NCBI RefSeq assembly: GCF_900112985.1
Contig: NZ_FONS01000001.1
Location: forward strand, 245,730 to 309,729
Direction: 5' to 3'
From: Pedobacter antarcticus
Lineage (GTDB): Bacteria > Bacteroidota > Bacteroidia > Sphingobacteriales > Sphingobacteriaceae
DNA length: 64,000 nt
A model generated the notes under the pieces. The model had not been told where the DNA came from and ran no database searches. It saw only the letters and a list, made by a program, of their open reading frames with translations. Made by a program: the position numbers and the translations under genes. This document shows, in pieces, positions 28,743-38,070 of this stretch (positions are counted from its first letter, which is position 1; the number at the start of each line of letters is the position of its first letter).

Positions 28743-30890
28743 TTAAGCAGGCTTGTTATCTTGTGCGGCTTCCGGTTTCGGAGGGCGCGGCAATAATGCC
28801 TTTCTGGAAAGTTTCATTTTTCCTTGTTTATCTATATCAAGTAATTTAACCTGAATTTTATCTCCTTCTTTTAAGACACCATCCATAGTTTCCAGACGTT
28901 CCCATGCAATCTCAGAGATATGCAACAGACCGTCTTTACCAGGCATGATTTCTACGAAAGCACCAAAAGGCATGATAGATTTAACTTTACCATCATAAGT
29001 AGCACCTATGTCTGGTTTAGCAGCAATCGCATTGATACGTTTAACTGCAGCATCAATTGCAGCTTTGTTATCTGCAAAAATCTCAACGATACCTTTGTTA
29101 CCAACTTCTTCGATTGAGATTGAAGCACCTGTCTCACGTTGCATTTCCTGAATAATTTTACCACCGGGTCCGATAACAGCACCAATGAATTCCTTATCAA
29201 TACTCAGGGAAACAATACGTGGAGCATGGTCTTTATAATCTTCACGAGGCGCAGAAATAGTTTTCTTCATCTCATTCAGAATATGTAAACGCGCTTCATT
29301 AGCTTGCTTAAGGGCGGCAACTAAAACTTCCCATTTCAAACCATTGATTTTTAAGTCCATCTGACAAGCTACAATACCTTTTTCGGTACCTGTAACTTTA
29401 AAGTCCATATCACCTAAATGATCTTCATCTCCAAGGATATCTGTAAGAATGGCGTATTTACCAGTTTTCTCGTCAGTAATTAATCCCATTGCGATACCTG
29501 ATACAGGAGCTTTGATTTTAATACCGGCATCCATTAATGCTAAAGTACCAGCACAAACTGTTGCCATTGATGACGAACCATTTGATTCAAGAATATCTGA
29601 AACGATACGGATAGTATATGGATTTTCTTCAAGTCCTGGTAATACCTTTCTTAAAGAACGCATAGCCAGGTTACCATGACCAATTTCACGTCTTCCTGCA
29701 CCACGGTTGGGGCGAACCTCTCCAGTAGAGAATCCAGGGAAATTATAGTGTAAAAGGAATTTGTTATAACCATTGACGAAAGCTCCGTCAATCATTTGCT
29801 CATCATCTTTAGATCCTAAAGTTACTGTAGTTAATGATTGTGTTTCACCACGTGTAAATACAGCCGATCCGTGAGCAGTAGGTAAATAACTTACTTCACT
29901 CCAGATAGGACGTACAGTTCTAACATCACGACCATCTAAGCGCATACCTTCATCTAATACAAGGTTACGAATTGCGTCGTATTGTACATCGTGGAAGTAT
30001 TTTTTAGATAAGAAACCAGTTACATCGTCAATACCTTCACCTAATGAAGCGATAAAATCCATTAAGATCTCACCAAATTTATCACCACGTTCAGATTTTG
30101 AAGTCTGGCTTTTTGCTACTGCATATACTTTATCATAAGTAGCAGCATAAACTTTCTCTTTCAGCTCAGGATTGCTGTCTTCATGAGAATAAGTACGTTT
30201 CACTGTTTTACCTACTAATTCAGTCAGTTCTTTCTGAACTTTAACTTGAATAACAATTGCTTTGTGTGCAAATTCGATAGCTTCTACCATTTCCTCTTCA
30301 GAAATTTCATCAGCTTCACCTTCCACCATCACGATGTCATGCTCTGTACCAGCTACCAGGAATTCCATAGTTGCACGTTCCAAATCACTAACATAAGGAT
30401 TGATTACCAGCTTGCCATCAATTTTCGCAACTCTCACTTCTGAGATCGGGCCATTAAATGGTATATCAGAAACAGCGATTGCCGCAGATGCAGCTAATCC
30501 CGCTAATGAATCCGGCATTATGTTTTTATCAGAAGATATCAGGGAAATCATCACTTGTGTATCCGAGTGATAATCTTCAGGGAACATCGGGCGCAAAGCT
30601 CTGTCTACCAGACGTGAGATTAAAACCTCATAATCTGACAATCTCGCCTCACGACGTAAAAATCCACCTGGGATACGGCCTGCAGCTGCATATTTTTCCT
30701 GGTAATCTACTGATAATGGTAAAAAGTCCACACCGGATTTAGCACCTACAGAAGATACTACAGTAGCCAAAAGCATGGTATCTCCCATTCTTACTACAAC
30801 GGCTCCATCTGCTTGTTTAGCCAGTTTGCCAGTTTCAATTTCGATTGTCCGTCCATCGCCCAGATCGAACGATTTTTTTATTACATTCAT
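28743..30890 (-). CDS. pnp: polyribonucleotide nucleotidyltransferase
   Basis: 715 aa. Two RNase PH domains with a helical linker (about residues 10-520), then a KH domain near 560-620 ([20 protein letters not shown]) and an S1 domain near 630-700 ([29 protein letters not shown]). It degrades RNA 3' to 5' with phosphate. It lies downstream of rpsO, the common rpsO-pnp order, with a hairpin between them. Confidence 0.97.
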   Translation of the reverse strand: MNVIKKSFDLGDGRTIEIETGKLAKQADGAVVVRMGDTMLLATVVSSVGAKSGVDFLPLSVDYQEKYAAAGRIPGGFLRREARLSDYEVLISRLVDRALRPMFPEDYHSDTQVMISLISSDKNIMPDSLAGLAASAAIAVSDIPFNGPISEVRVAKIDGKLVINPYVSDLERATMEFLVAGTEHDIVMVEGEADEISEEEMVEAIEFAHKAIVIQVKVQKELTELVGKTVKRTYSHEDSNPELKEKVYAATYDKVYAVAKSQTSKSERGDKFGEILMDFIASLGEGIDDVTGFLSKKYFHDVQYDAIRNLVLDEGMRLDGRDVRTVRPIWSEVSYLPTAHGSAVFTRGETQSLTTVTLGSKDDEQMIDGAFVNGYNKFLLHYNFPGFSTGEVRPNRGAGRREIGHGNLAMRSLRKVLPGLEENPYTIRIVSDILESNGSSSMATVCAGTLALMDAGIKIKAPVSGIAMGLITDEKTGKYAILTDILGDEDHLGDMDFKVTGTEKGIVACQMDLKINGLKWEVLVAALKQANEARLHILNEMKKTISAPREDYKDHAPRIVSLSIDKEFIGAVIGPGGKIIQEMQRETGASISIEEVGNKGIVEIFADNKAAIDAAVKRINAIAAKPDIGATYDGKVKSIMPFGAFVEIMPGKDGLLHISEIAWERLETMDGVLKEGDKIQVKLLDIDKQGKMKLSRKALLPRPPKPEAAQDNKPA

Positions 30891-30964
30891 TTAGAAAAAT
30901 TTGCGATGTGTTTTCCTCTTTCTACACATCAGATTTATATATATTTTTTTATTTATCAAAGTAA

Positions 30965-30990
30965 AAAAGCCATCCCTGAGAATGGCTTTT
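30965..30990 (-). terminator. terminator/processing hairpin between rpsO and pnp
   Basis: Stem AAAAGCCAT / ATGGCTTTT (9 bp, perfect) with an 8-base loop; minus-strand T-run follows. In other bacteria an RNA hairpin between rpsO and pnp is processed by RNase III. Here only a terminator-like hairpin is seen. Confidence 0.75.
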
Positions 30991-31006
30991 CCTGATATTA
31001 CAACGT

Positions 31007-31309
31007 TTATTTGCTATCTCTCGAACCTAATGGTTTGATGATATCTCTTAGCCCTAAAGCTTTGATAATAGCACGGTAACGGTTGATATCTTTTTTGTAC
31101 AGGTAAGCCAAAATACCACGGCGTTTACCTACTAATTTTTGAAGAGACAATTGTGTAGAAAAATCTTTACGGTTTTTCTTTAAATGTTCTGTTAAGTGTG
31201 CGATGCGGTATGTGAATAACGCTACCTGACCTTCTGCAGAACCTGTGTTTGTCTCAACTTCGCCGTGTTTTTTGAAAATGTCGGCTTTTACTTCTTTACT
31301 TAAATACAT
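31007..31309 (-). CDS. rpsO: 30S ribosomal protein S15
   Basis: 100 aa from ATG 31309 (YLSKEVKADIFKKHG); the frame extends 15 codons further but S15 starts here. Signature blocks TGSAEGQVALFTYRIAHLTEHLK and LVGKRRGILAYLYKKD bind 16S rRNA and help bring the central domain together. The C-terminus is about ten residues longer than in E. coli (IIKPLGSRDSK). Own promoter upstream. Confidence 0.97.
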   Translation of the reverse strand: MYLSKEVKADIFKKHGEVETNTGSAEGQVALFTYRIAHLTEHLKKNRKDFSTQLSLQKLVGKRRGILAYLYKKDINRYRAIIKALGLRDIIKPLGSRDSK

Positions 31310-31351
31310 TACTTGAATTATACTAAAGTGTATATGATTAATTAATTGGTG

Positions 31352-31382
31352 CAAATATACTTTAAGTTTTCAGGATAAACAA
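31352..31382 (-). promoter_or_regulatory. promoter of rpsO-pnp
   Basis: On the plus strand CAAATATA (31352-31359) is the complement of TAnnTTTG, and CAA at 31380-31382 is a -33 match with a 20-base spacer. The start codon at 31309 lies 42 bases downstream. Confidence 0.6.
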
Positions 31383-31530
31383 GAATCCTATAAATCATTT
31401 AGCACAGCGCGGTCATTTATAAATGACTGTAAAACAGATGTTAACATGGGTACACCACAAATACAAACAGATAAATTCCTAATATATTAACAAAACACCC
31501 CCAGCATTTCCTTAAATAAGCGCCAACCTT

Positions 31531-31538
31531 TACTTTTG
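31531..31538 (+). promoter_or_regulatory. -7 element almost touching a start codon
   Basis: TACTTTTG (TAnnTTTG) ends 4 bases before ATG 31543. If used, transcription would start at or near the A of the ATG, giving a leaderless mRNA. No clear -33 element is seen. Confidence 0.45.
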
Positions 31539-31542
31539 TCAT

Positions 31543-31962
31543 ATGGAAAAAACCGCATACAGCGTCTTTGAAACAGAACTTAAAGTCCGTCCTGACGACA
31601 TAGATATGTTCAACCACGTACATAACAGTAAATACTTTGATTATGTACTGGCTGCCAGATATGATCAAATGGAGCTGTTTTATAAAATGCCGATGGAAAG
31701 CTTTCTGAAAAGTGGTTTGGGATGGGTTGTCCGGACAGCAATGGTAGAATTTAAACGCCCCCTGATCCTGGGAGATCAGATTAAAGTGAGAACTGGTATA
31801 CTTACAATTAATGAAAAAGGCTGCCGTGTACAGTTTGAAATTGAAAATATACGCACTGGAAAAATAGCCTCAGACGGCTGGTTTGATTATGTAATGATAG
31901 ATATATCAACCGGAAAAGGTTGCAAGGTTGACGAAGACATGATTAAGGCTTACAGTATCTAA
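31543..31962 (+). CDS. acyl-CoA thioesterase, hotdog fold (YbgC/FadM type)
   Basis: 139 aa. N-terminal VRPDDIDMFNHVHNSKYFDYVLAARYD is the 4-hydroxybenzoyl-CoA thioesterase-like motif, with the catalytic Asp and the N-H-V-x-N stretch. It would hydrolyse acyl-CoA or acyl-ACP thioesters; the acyl chain is not predictable. Stands alone between rpsO and a repeat-bearing gap. Confidence 0.85.
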   Translation: MEKTAYSVFETELKVRPDDIDMFNHVHNSKYFDYVLAARYDQMELFYKMPMESFLKSGLGWVVRTAMVEFKRPLILGDQIKVRTGILTINEKGCRVQFEIENIRTGKIASDGWFDYVMIDISTGKGCKVDEDMIKAYSI

Positions 31963-32207
31963 GCCAGCTATCCGATTCCGTAGGTTCATACACATTAATG
32001 CTGTCTTATTTTAACCAGCAGTTAATTGTATCACGTGCTGGTTTCGTCAACATTCGATGCATACTTCGTTCACTGTTTCTTCATACTTCGTTCATTGTTT
32101 GTTCAATCGGTATTGGAGGTAATATGGAGAAACAGCGAAGACAATTTAAACGAGGTTCGATACAATGACGAAACGCACCCTATCGTCTGGAGATAATTAC
32201 ATGGCAT
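31963..32207. other. intergenic region with a 22-base tandem duplication
   Basis: No gene is supported here. The only structure is two tandem copies of a 22-base unit at 32060-32081 and 32082-32103 (catacttcgttcactgtttc type), differing at two positions. The region lies between a thioesterase gene and a bidirectional terminator. Confidence 0.5.
32060..32103. repeat. 22-bp tandem repeat, two copies
   Basis: The second copy differs from the first at two bases (C to T and C to G). Short direct duplication in non-coding DNA; no promoter or hairpin coincides with it. Confidence 0.8.
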
Positions 32208-32249
32208 AAAAAAGGGGCTGGCCATTTTACAATGACCAGCCCCTTTTTT
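32208..32249. terminator. bidirectional terminator
   Basis: Stem of about 17 bp built from AAAAAAGGGGCTGG and CCAGCCCCTTTTTT with the inner pairs CAT/ATG; T-runs on both strands. Serves the thioesterase side and the DUF983 gene. Confidence 0.93.
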
Positions 32250-32266
32250 ATAATTTTATAAATTGA

Positions 32267-32701
32267 TTACTGCGGAGAAACGATTTTTGAATTATGCACC
32301 TGGTCATCGCCGCTTCCTGGAACATAACCCAAGCCTGGTGTAAGCCAATGCAGAAGAAATATTCTGGAATACCGGTAATTAAACGGAGAGCAGATAAACA
32401 CGGTTAAAAGTAAAACTCCAACATAATACCAGAGATTATCGTAAACCAGCGGTAAGCCCAGTATATAAATGGCAACGCTGGCAGATATCATTTCTGCCAC
32501 GTTCATCGCGTAGCTAATAAACATAGCAACATAGAAGAAACCAGGCTCGCGTTCAAAACGGAGATTGCAATAAGGACAGAATTCGTTGGTCGTTTGTCCT
32601 CTGAAAGAGAGTGAATACATATTCCCTGTAAAAACATCACCTTTTCTACATCTCGGACATTTACATTGTATGACTGCCTGTAATTTAGATATTGGTTCCA
32701 T
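32267..32701 (-). CDS. DUF983 membrane protein with two CxxC motifs
   Basis: 144 aa. N-terminal zinc-ribbon-like pairs CKCPRCRKG and FCPYCNLRF are followed by two or three membrane helices (about residues 55-115). This is the DUF983 pattern (EREPGFFYVAMFISYAMNVAE). The metal site faces the cytoplasm by the positive-inside rule, which is an inference. A -7 match (CAAATTTA at 32721-32728) lies upstream. Function unknown. Confidence 0.85.
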   Translation of the reverse strand: MEPISKLQAVIQCKCPRCRKGDVFTGNMYSLSFRGQTTNEFCPYCNLRFEREPGFFYVAMFISYAMNVAEMISASVAIYILGLPLVYDNLWYYVGVLLLTVFICSPFNYRYSRIFLLHWLTPGLGYVPGSGDDQVHNSKIVSPQ

Positions 32702-32767
32702 ATGATCTTATTTAACACTGCAAATTTACTACTAATTAAGTGATTGTTTTATGACCTGCATCATATA

Positions 32768-33349
32768 TTACTGTTTGACAATTTTCCCTCTTAATAGTTT
32801 TATTTCGCCCGTTTTACTCATCTTTTTAATTAATCTGATCACGGTTTCTACGCGCAGTCCGCTCATGTCTGCCAGCGCTTGCCGGGTAACCGGAAGAACC
32901 TCATCTGGTTTCAGTTCTTTACACAGATAAGTTATTAGTGTGCGCAGACGGTGGTCGGCATGTTCATTGGCTAATTCCTCCAGCATCATAGATTTATAGA
33001 AGAGTCGCTTACTTAAGGTTGTAATTACCTCTACACTGAATTCCCGGTTATTTTCCAGAAGACTAAGAAACTGTTCCCGTTCCAGCAGAATCAGCGAAGT
33101 ATCCTCAGTAGCAATAGTATAAGCAAGATAAGGCTTACTCAATAACATCGCCGGCTCGCCGAAATACTGATTCTTTTTGAAGATTCCCTGGATAAATTCT
33201 TTGCCATCTCCATTCACCGTTACCATCCTTACCTGTCCTCTACTAATAAAATAAACAAATCTCGGCTGCTGCCCGGGACTATAAATCACCTCCCCTTTTT
33301 TATAAGCTACATTTTTATGGCTGAGCAGGCTTAGTTCTTCGATAATCAT
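32768..33349 (-). CDS. Crp/Fnr family transcriptional regulator
   Basis: 193 aa. N-terminal cyclic-nucleotide-binding-like domain (about residues 15-115; VYFISRGQVRMVTVNGDGKEF, FGEPAMLLSKPYL) and a C-terminal Crp-type winged helix (about 145-193; QALADMSGLRVETVIRLIKKM). No Fe-S cysteine cluster is seen, so it is not a classical FNR. It follows ddl by 6 bases in the same direction, so both are probably made from one mRNA. Confidence 0.9.
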   Translation of the reverse strand: MIIEELSLLSHKNVAYKKGEVIYSPGQQPRFVYFISRGQVRMVTVNGDGKEFIQGIFKKNQYFGEPAMLLSKPYLAYTIATEDTSLILLEREQFLSLLENNREFSVEVITTLSKRLFYKSMMLEELANEHADHRLRTLITYLCKELKPDEVLPVTRQALADMSGLRVETVIRLIKKMSKTGEIKLLRGKIVKQ

Positions 33350-33355
33350 TTTAGA

Positions 33356-34342
33356 TTAACTAATCGTTTCTTTGATAAGTTTGGAATAAAATGTTTTTAA
33401 ATCCATTCCATGCGCAGCAACTTGCTGAGGAATAAAGCTTGTCGCCGTCTGCCCCGGAATCGTGTTGATTTCAATGAAATAGAAATCACCTTCATCGCCA
33501 GTCAGTATAAAATCAATACGTACAACTCCCCTGCAGTTTAATTTTTCGTAAACGGCTGTCGCTATCTTCTCTACACGTGCACGTGTGTCTGCTCTAATCG
33601 GTGCCGGCGTTGTTTCGGTGGCGACGCCCGGTGTATATTTTGCATCGAAGTCAAAAAACTCTTTCGCTGTTTCCACTTCAGTTGCCGGTAACACTACAAT
33701 CTTGCCGTCGAGCTTCACTACGCCTACAGTAAATTCACGACCGGAGATGAATTCTTCAATCAACAATTGATCGTCTTCTTTAAAAGCTTTAGCTATTGCG
33801 TCTTTCAGATCATACTGATTTTTAACTTTACTCATTCCAATACTGCTCCCTCCATTATTGGGTTTTACAAAATATGGAAGCGTAAGCTCTTCTTTTATAC
33901 TGCTTAAATCTACAGGCATATGTTTAAAGAGTTGCATAGATCGCGCTATAAAAAGATCAGAGATTCCATTGACTATCGCTTTGGTATAGCCTTTATTCAT
34001 CGTAACCGCAGAAGTAAGTGCATCGCAGGTCGTATAAGGTATATGAAGCATATCAAAATAACCCTGCAATTTCCCGTCCTCTCCCGGCGCGCCATGAATA
34101 GCGATAAATACGCCGTCAAAAGTTACTTTCCTACCGTTAAAATGTAGAGAGAAATCATTCTTATCTACCTCAATTTTCACAGAATCAGCAGGCTCATAGA
34201 ACCAGCCCTGCTGCGTTAGCATTATTTTATAAACTTCGAATTTATCAGTATCAAGATGATGTGCAATTGTCGCTGCGCTTTTAACGGAAATTACCCATTC
34301 GTTAGTTGTACCGCCTGTTAGCAGGGCTATTATTTTTTTCAT
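33356..34342 (-). CDS. ddl: D-alanine--D-alanine ligase
   Basis: 328 aa from ATG 34342 (KKIIALLTGGTTNEWVISVKS); 13 further codons upstream look like read-through. ATP-grasp enzyme: HGAPGEDGKLQG, PYFVKPNNGGSSIGMSKV, LIEEFISGREFTVGVV, and metal site YFIEINTIPGQT. It joins two D-Ala for peptidoglycan precursors. Divergent from the PASTA protein gene. Confidence 0.95.
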   Translation of the reverse strand: MKKIIALLTGGTTNEWVISVKSAATIAHHLDTDKFEVYKIMLTQQGWFYEPADSVKIEVDKNDFSLHFNGRKVTFDGVFIAIHGAPGEDGKLQGYFDMLHIPYTTCDALTSAVTMNKGYTKAIVNGISDLFIARSMQLFKHMPVDLSSIKEELTLPYFVKPNNGGSSIGMSKVKNQYDLKDAIAKAFKEDDQLLIEEFISGREFTVGVVKLDGKIVVLPATEVETAKEFFDFDAKYTPGVATETTPAPIRADTRARVEKIATAVYEKLNCRGVVRIDFILTGDEGDFYFIEINTIPGQTATSFIPQQVAAHGMDLKTFYSKLIKETIS

Positions 34343-34488
34343 TAGAATATTATTTAAACTTTTTCGGGCTATGTTAAACACTGGCCATTACCGCCGCTGA
34401 CATATATATTAGGCGCCATTACTCCTCAAAATTATCAAAATACTTTATTGAGATCTCATTTATATTCCGATAAAATATATTTTTAGCC

Positions 34489-34496
34489 TAAATTTG
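34489..34496 (+). promoter_or_regulatory. -7 element upstream of the PASTA protein gene
   Basis: TAAATTTG matches TAnnTTTG; the ATG at 34526 is 29 bases downstream. No good -33 match. Confidence 0.45.
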
Positions 34497-34525
34497 AACC
34501 CAATACATCGTATATCATACTATTA

Positions 34526-35299
34526 ATGGCAAATTTCCTATCGTATCTTAAAACCAAATCATTTAGAAATAATCTTGTAGCTGCAGTCGCAACTGTAGTC
34601 GGCTTATTACTGATTGCATTTTTCAGTCTTCGTTATTATACCAAACATGGTCAGGGGTTAAATGTGCCCGTGGTTAAAGGGTTATCTTTTAATCAGGCTG
34701 TATCGAAATTAGAAGAACTTGGCTTACGATACGAGGTAGATTCTGTATATATTATGGATATGCCTCCTGGCATTGTGATTGATCAGGATCCGGAAGCAAA
34801 TACCTTCGTTAAGGACAACAGAACAATTTATCTGACTATTAACACTGCTCAGGCACCTAACGTTAAGTTTCCTGATATACAATTTAAATCATTTATTGAG
34901 GCACAAGCCATAATTGCAAGCTTTGGCTTAAAAGTTGGTGATACAGCTTATAAGGCTGATGTAAGTCGTGATGTTGTACTGGAAATTTCATTCGGAGGTT
35001 CGGCAGTTCATCCGGGCGATGTAATACCAAAAGGATCAAAGATTGATCTGCTTCTGGGCGATGGCCGTGGAAATGAGGAGGTGGAAATACCAACCTTAAT
35101 GGGATTCACCAAAGATGAGGCTGTTTTTTCATTGAAAGGCTCAAATTTGAAACTGGGAATAATAACTTACGAAGGAAATATTACTGACACCGCAAATGCC
35201 GTTATTATCATGCAGTCTCCGGTACTTTCTGATACTTTGTCGAAGGTTAAAATCGGTACACCTGTAAATATAACGCTGTCCAATAAAAACTTAAATTAG
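34526..35299 (+). CDS. membrane-anchored PASTA-domain protein
   Basis: 257 aa. A short cytoplasmic tail, one membrane helix (about residues 20-38, VAAVATVVGLLLIAFFSLRYY) and three PASTA repeats: from about 46 (NVPVVKGLSFNQAVSKLEELGL), 113 and 187 (EIPTLMGFTKDEAVFSLKG). PASTA domains bind peptidoglycan or beta-lactams. There is no kinase or transpeptidase domain, so it is the stand-alone form found in Bacteroidota. Next to mltG, which supports a cell-wall role. Confidence 0.9.
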   Translation: MANFLSYLKTKSFRNNLVAAVATVVGLLLIAFFSLRYYTKHGQGLNVPVVKGLSFNQAVSKLEELGLRYEVDSVYIMDMPPGIVIDQDPEANTFVKDNRTIYLTINTAQAPNVKFPDIQFKSFIEAQAIIASFGLKVGDTAYKADVSRDVVLEISFGGSAVHPGDVIPKGSKIDLLLGDGRGNEEVEIPTLMGFTKDEAVFSLKGSNLKLGIITYEGNITDTANAVIIMQSPVLSDTLSKVKIGTPVNITLSNKNLN

Positions 35300-35312
35300 A
35301 GCTATTATCTAT

Positions 35313-36368
35313 ATGACTACCGAAAATACTAAGGGGTTAAAAAAAAATACGAAATTCATATTTGCAGGCCTGCTTATCATTCTTGCTATCGCAGGATTCT
35401 ATGGAATAAAATTCTACAGGGTCTATTTTGCACCTAATGTGGCTGAAAATGGCACCTTTCTGTATGTACGTACCGGTGGAAATATAGACCAGGTGTTTCA
35501 GGAGATAAGGGACAAGGATTTATTAAAAGATGTCGGTACATTCAGCCAGGCAGCTGCGCAAATGGATCTGGCAGAGAGACTCAAACCCGGACGTTATAAA
35601 TTGACAAAGGGAATGAATAACCGCACGCTTATCAATACAATAAAATCCGGAAACCAAACACCGGTAGCGCTAAAATTCCAGAACATCAGAAAGAAAGATG
35701 ATTTCGCCGGCTATTTATCCAGAACATTCGAAGCAGATTCTTCGGAATTCATCAAGGTGTTGGATTCTGCAGCTTTAATTGAGAAATACGGATTTACGCC
35801 CGATAATAGTTATACAATGTTCATCCCGAATACTTATGAGATGTACTGGAATACAACACCGTTGGAGTTTTTCGACAGGATGCAAAAAGAGTACACTAAG
35901 TTCTGGACGCCTGAACGTAAACAAAAGGCATCTGCTCTGAATCTAACTCCCCAGCAGGTTACCATTCTGGCTTCAATCGTAGACGGTGAAGCAATTTTTG
36001 ATAAAGAGATGCCAACTATTGCAGGTCTTTACTTAAATCGTTTGAATAAAGGGATTTTACTACAAGCCGACCCTACCGTAATTTTTGCCAACAACGACTT
36101 TACCGTTAAAAGAGTTACCAATGCATTGCTTCGTGTAGATTCTAAATATAATACTTATAAATATGCAGGTTTGCCTCCGGGCCCTATCATGATGCCAAGT
36201 ATAAAAGCTATTGATGCAGTATTATCGCCGGAAAAAAACAGCTATATCTATATGTGTGCAAAGGAAGATTTTTCCGGATACCATGCTTTCGCGGAGACAA
36301 AGGAACAACATGAGATCAATGCAAATAAATACAGACAAGCTTTAAACAAGAGAAACATTTTCAGATAG
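35313..36368 (+). CDS. mltG: endolytic murein transglycosylase MltG
   Basis: 351 aa. N-terminal membrane helix (about residues 14-32), a LysM-like region, and the YceG domain with ILASIVDGEAIFDKEMPTIAGLYLNRL, in which the catalytic Glu aligns with the second Glu of the usual VEKE, and LLQADPTVIFA with YNTYKYAGLPPGPI. It cuts nascent glycan strands at the inner membrane. Common VEKE reads VDGE here. Starts 13 bases after the PASTA gene. Confidence 0.95.
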   Translation: MTTENTKGLKKNTKFIFAGLLIILAIAGFYGIKFYRVYFAPNVAENGTFLYVRTGGNIDQVFQEIRDKDLLKDVGTFSQAAAQMDLAERLKPGRYKLTKGMNNRTLINTIKSGNQTPVALKFQNIRKKDDFAGYLSRTFEADSSEFIKVLDSAALIEKYGFTPDNSYTMFIPNTYEMYWNTTPLEFFDRMQKEYTKFWTPERKQKASALNLTPQQVTILASIVDGEAIFDKEMPTIAGLYLNRLNKGILLQADPTVIFANNDFTVKRVTNALLRVDSKYNTYKYAGLPPGPIMMPSIKAIDAVLSPEKNSYIYMCAKEDFSGYHAFAETKEQHEINANKYRQALNKRNIFR

Positions 36369-36369
36369 T

Positions 36370-36777
36370 ATGTACCAACACGAAACCAAAATCAGGGTTA
36401 GATATAGTGAGACAGATCAAATGGGTTACGTATACAACGGCAATTATGCTCAATACTATGAGGTTGGACGCGTAGAAATGATGCGGAGCCTCGGAATGAG
36501 TTATGGCAAAATGGAAGAAAGCGGCATTATGCTCCCATTGCTTGAACTCAAATGTAAATTTATCAAACCTGGTCTCTATGACCAGGAACTTACGATCAGA
36601 ACTTCAGTAAAAACGCTGCCGGGAATCAGAATGACTTTTGATTACGAGATATATAATGAAGAGCAGGAACTTATTAATATCGGCTCCACTATTTTAGTCT
36701 TTTTTGACATGGAAAAGAAACGTCCGTGTCCCCCACCAGATTACTTTATAGAGCGAATTCAAGAATATTTCGCATAA
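36370..36777 (+). CDS. acyl-CoA thioesterase, YbgC-like hotdog fold
   Basis: 135 aa. VRYSETDQMGYVYNGNYAQYYEVGRVEMMR holds the catalytic Asp and the TDQMGxVYNGxY signature of the YbgC family. It begins 1 base after the mltG stop, so it is coupled to the cell-envelope genes. Thioester substrate unknown. It is a paralogue of the thioesterase at 31543. Confidence 0.88.
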   Translation: MYQHETKIRVRYSETDQMGYVYNGNYAQYYEVGRVEMMRSLGMSYGKMEESGIMLPLLELKCKFIKPGLYDQELTIRTSVKTLPGIRMTFDYEIYNEEQELINIGSTILVFFDMEKKRPCPPPDYFIERIQEYFA

Positions 36778-36857
36778 ATTATTTAATTTCAAGCAAATAG
36801 CACATTAGCTCAGCGAAAAAACATAGCTGTGCTATCATCCTATTGATACGGTATTAA

Positions 36858-37844
36858 ATGAATTGGATCCATAAGCAATTATTAAAATTAAGTATATATT
36901 CCAGGTTTATCGCATGGACAAAAGTCTGTGTCTTACCGGGCTTTAGTCCGCTGCCTTTGTATACTGTAGCGTCTTTTTTCTTCAAGGAGATCGGCAAAGA
37001 CTCGTTAATTAATAAAGCGTCTTCTCTGGCTTATAACTTCATGCTGGCTATCTTCCCCGGCATTATCTTTTTATTTACGCTGATCCCTTATATCCCTAAG
37101 AGAATTGGATTTCAGGAGCAGCTCATGGTCTTATTACGACTCATCTTACCAGCACAGGCATTTACTGCATTCGAAAACACAATCGAAGAAATCGTAGAAA
37201 TCCAAAATGGCCGTTTATTATCTTTTGGTATAATCCTCTCGATTTTCTTCGCCACTAATGGCATGCATAACCTGATGAAGGCCTTCAACAAATCTTCCTT
37301 GATCATTGAGACAAGAAGCTGGGCAAAACAACGGCTAATCGCATTGATCCTGACCTTGGTCATCGCCTTTTCATTAATCGCTACAATCGCCGCGATGACA
37401 GTAGGCGAAATTGCACTGAAATATATTAATAGAGAGCTGCACCTGAAGGGGCATTTTATAGCGTACATTATAGATTTCTCAAGATGGGGCCTGCTGGGAA
37501 TCCTCTACTTCGTGACTATTTCAATTCTATACCGGTATGGCCCGGCTAACACCAAGAAATGGAGATTGTTCAGCGCCGGATCCTGGTTGGCCACTATCCT
37601 CGCCTTTCTCACAATCTGGGGTTTCTCCTTTTATATTAACCACTTCGGATCTTATAACAAGGTATATGGTTCTATAGGTACATTGATTGTAATGATGATC
37701 TGGCTCTACTTAAATTCTCTCATACTTTTGATAGGTTTTGAGCTTAACGCGAGCGTAGATCTGAGTAAAAGGTCCGTTAAAATCATCAAACAACCGTTTA
37801 ATCTGTTCAAAAAACCGCTTTCTAACAGCCCTAAACAGCTATAA
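36858..37844 (+). CDS. YihY/BrkB family inner membrane protein
   Basis: 328 aa with about six membrane helices between residues 30 and 305. The family blocks SSLAYNFMLAIFPGIIFLFTLIP, FFATNGMHNLMKAFN and GSWLATILAFLTIWGFSFYI, then YGSIGTLIVMMIWLYLNSLILLIG, are seen. Earlier database labels as ribonuclease BN are wrong for this family. Transport or lipid-related role is unproven. Confidence 0.88.
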   Translation: MNWIHKQLLKLSIYSRFIAWTKVCVLPGFSPLPLYTVASFFFKEIGKDSLINKASSLAYNFMLAIFPGIIFLFTLIPYIPKRIGFQEQLMVLLRLILPAQAFTAFENTIEEIVEIQNGRLLSFGIILSIFFATNGMHNLMKAFNKSSLIIETRSWAKQRLIALILTLVIAFSLIATIAAMTVGEIALKYINRELHLKGHFIAYIIDFSRWGLLGILYFVTISILYRYGPANTKKWRLFSAGSWLATILAFLTIWGFSFYINHFGSYNKVYGSIGTLIVMMIWLYLNSLILLIGFELNASVDLSKRSVKIIKQPFNLFKKPLSNSPKQL

Positions 37845-37908
37845 TCAAAATTATTCTTTCTCATTACTAATCAGTTACCCGTTTACAGAAAAATAATAGA
37901 TATCCTGA

Positions 37909-37939
37909 TTTGGAAAATCAGACCATATTTGTACTTTTG
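37909..37939 (+). promoter_or_regulatory. promoter of tRNA-Ser
   Basis: TTTG (37909-37912), 19-base spacer, TACTTTTG (37932-37939). Exact Bacteroidota consensus; the tRNA begins 5 bases later. Confidence 0.8.
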
Positions 37940-37943
37940 TCGC

Positions 37944-38031
37944 GGAGAGTTGGCAGAGTGGTCGATTGCGGCAGTCTTGAAAACTGTTGACTGTTAAAGG
38001 TCCGCGGGTTCGAATCCCCCACTCTCCGCCA
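37944..38031 (+). tRNA. tRNA-Ser (anticodon UGA)
   Basis: 88 bases with a long variable arm, as expected for serine. Acceptor stem GGAGAGT pairs with ACTCTCC, discriminator G, and CCA is encoded. Anticodon stem 37971-37975 with 38-base-position partner 37983-37987 closes the 7-base loop CTTGAAA, giving anticodon TGA at 37978-37980. The T-loop block GGTTCGAATCC is present. It decodes UCA and related serine codons. Confidence 0.95.
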
Positions 38032-38070
38032 AACAAAAATGCTACCCTTTTCGGGTGGCATTTTTTGTTT
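38031..38070 (+). terminator. terminator after tRNA-Ser
   Basis: Arms 38031-38047 (ending GCTACCC) and 38053-38070 (starting GGGTGGC) pair with a 5-base loop and one G-T wobble, then a T-run. Its 3' arm can instead pair with 38104-38125. Confidence 0.8.
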
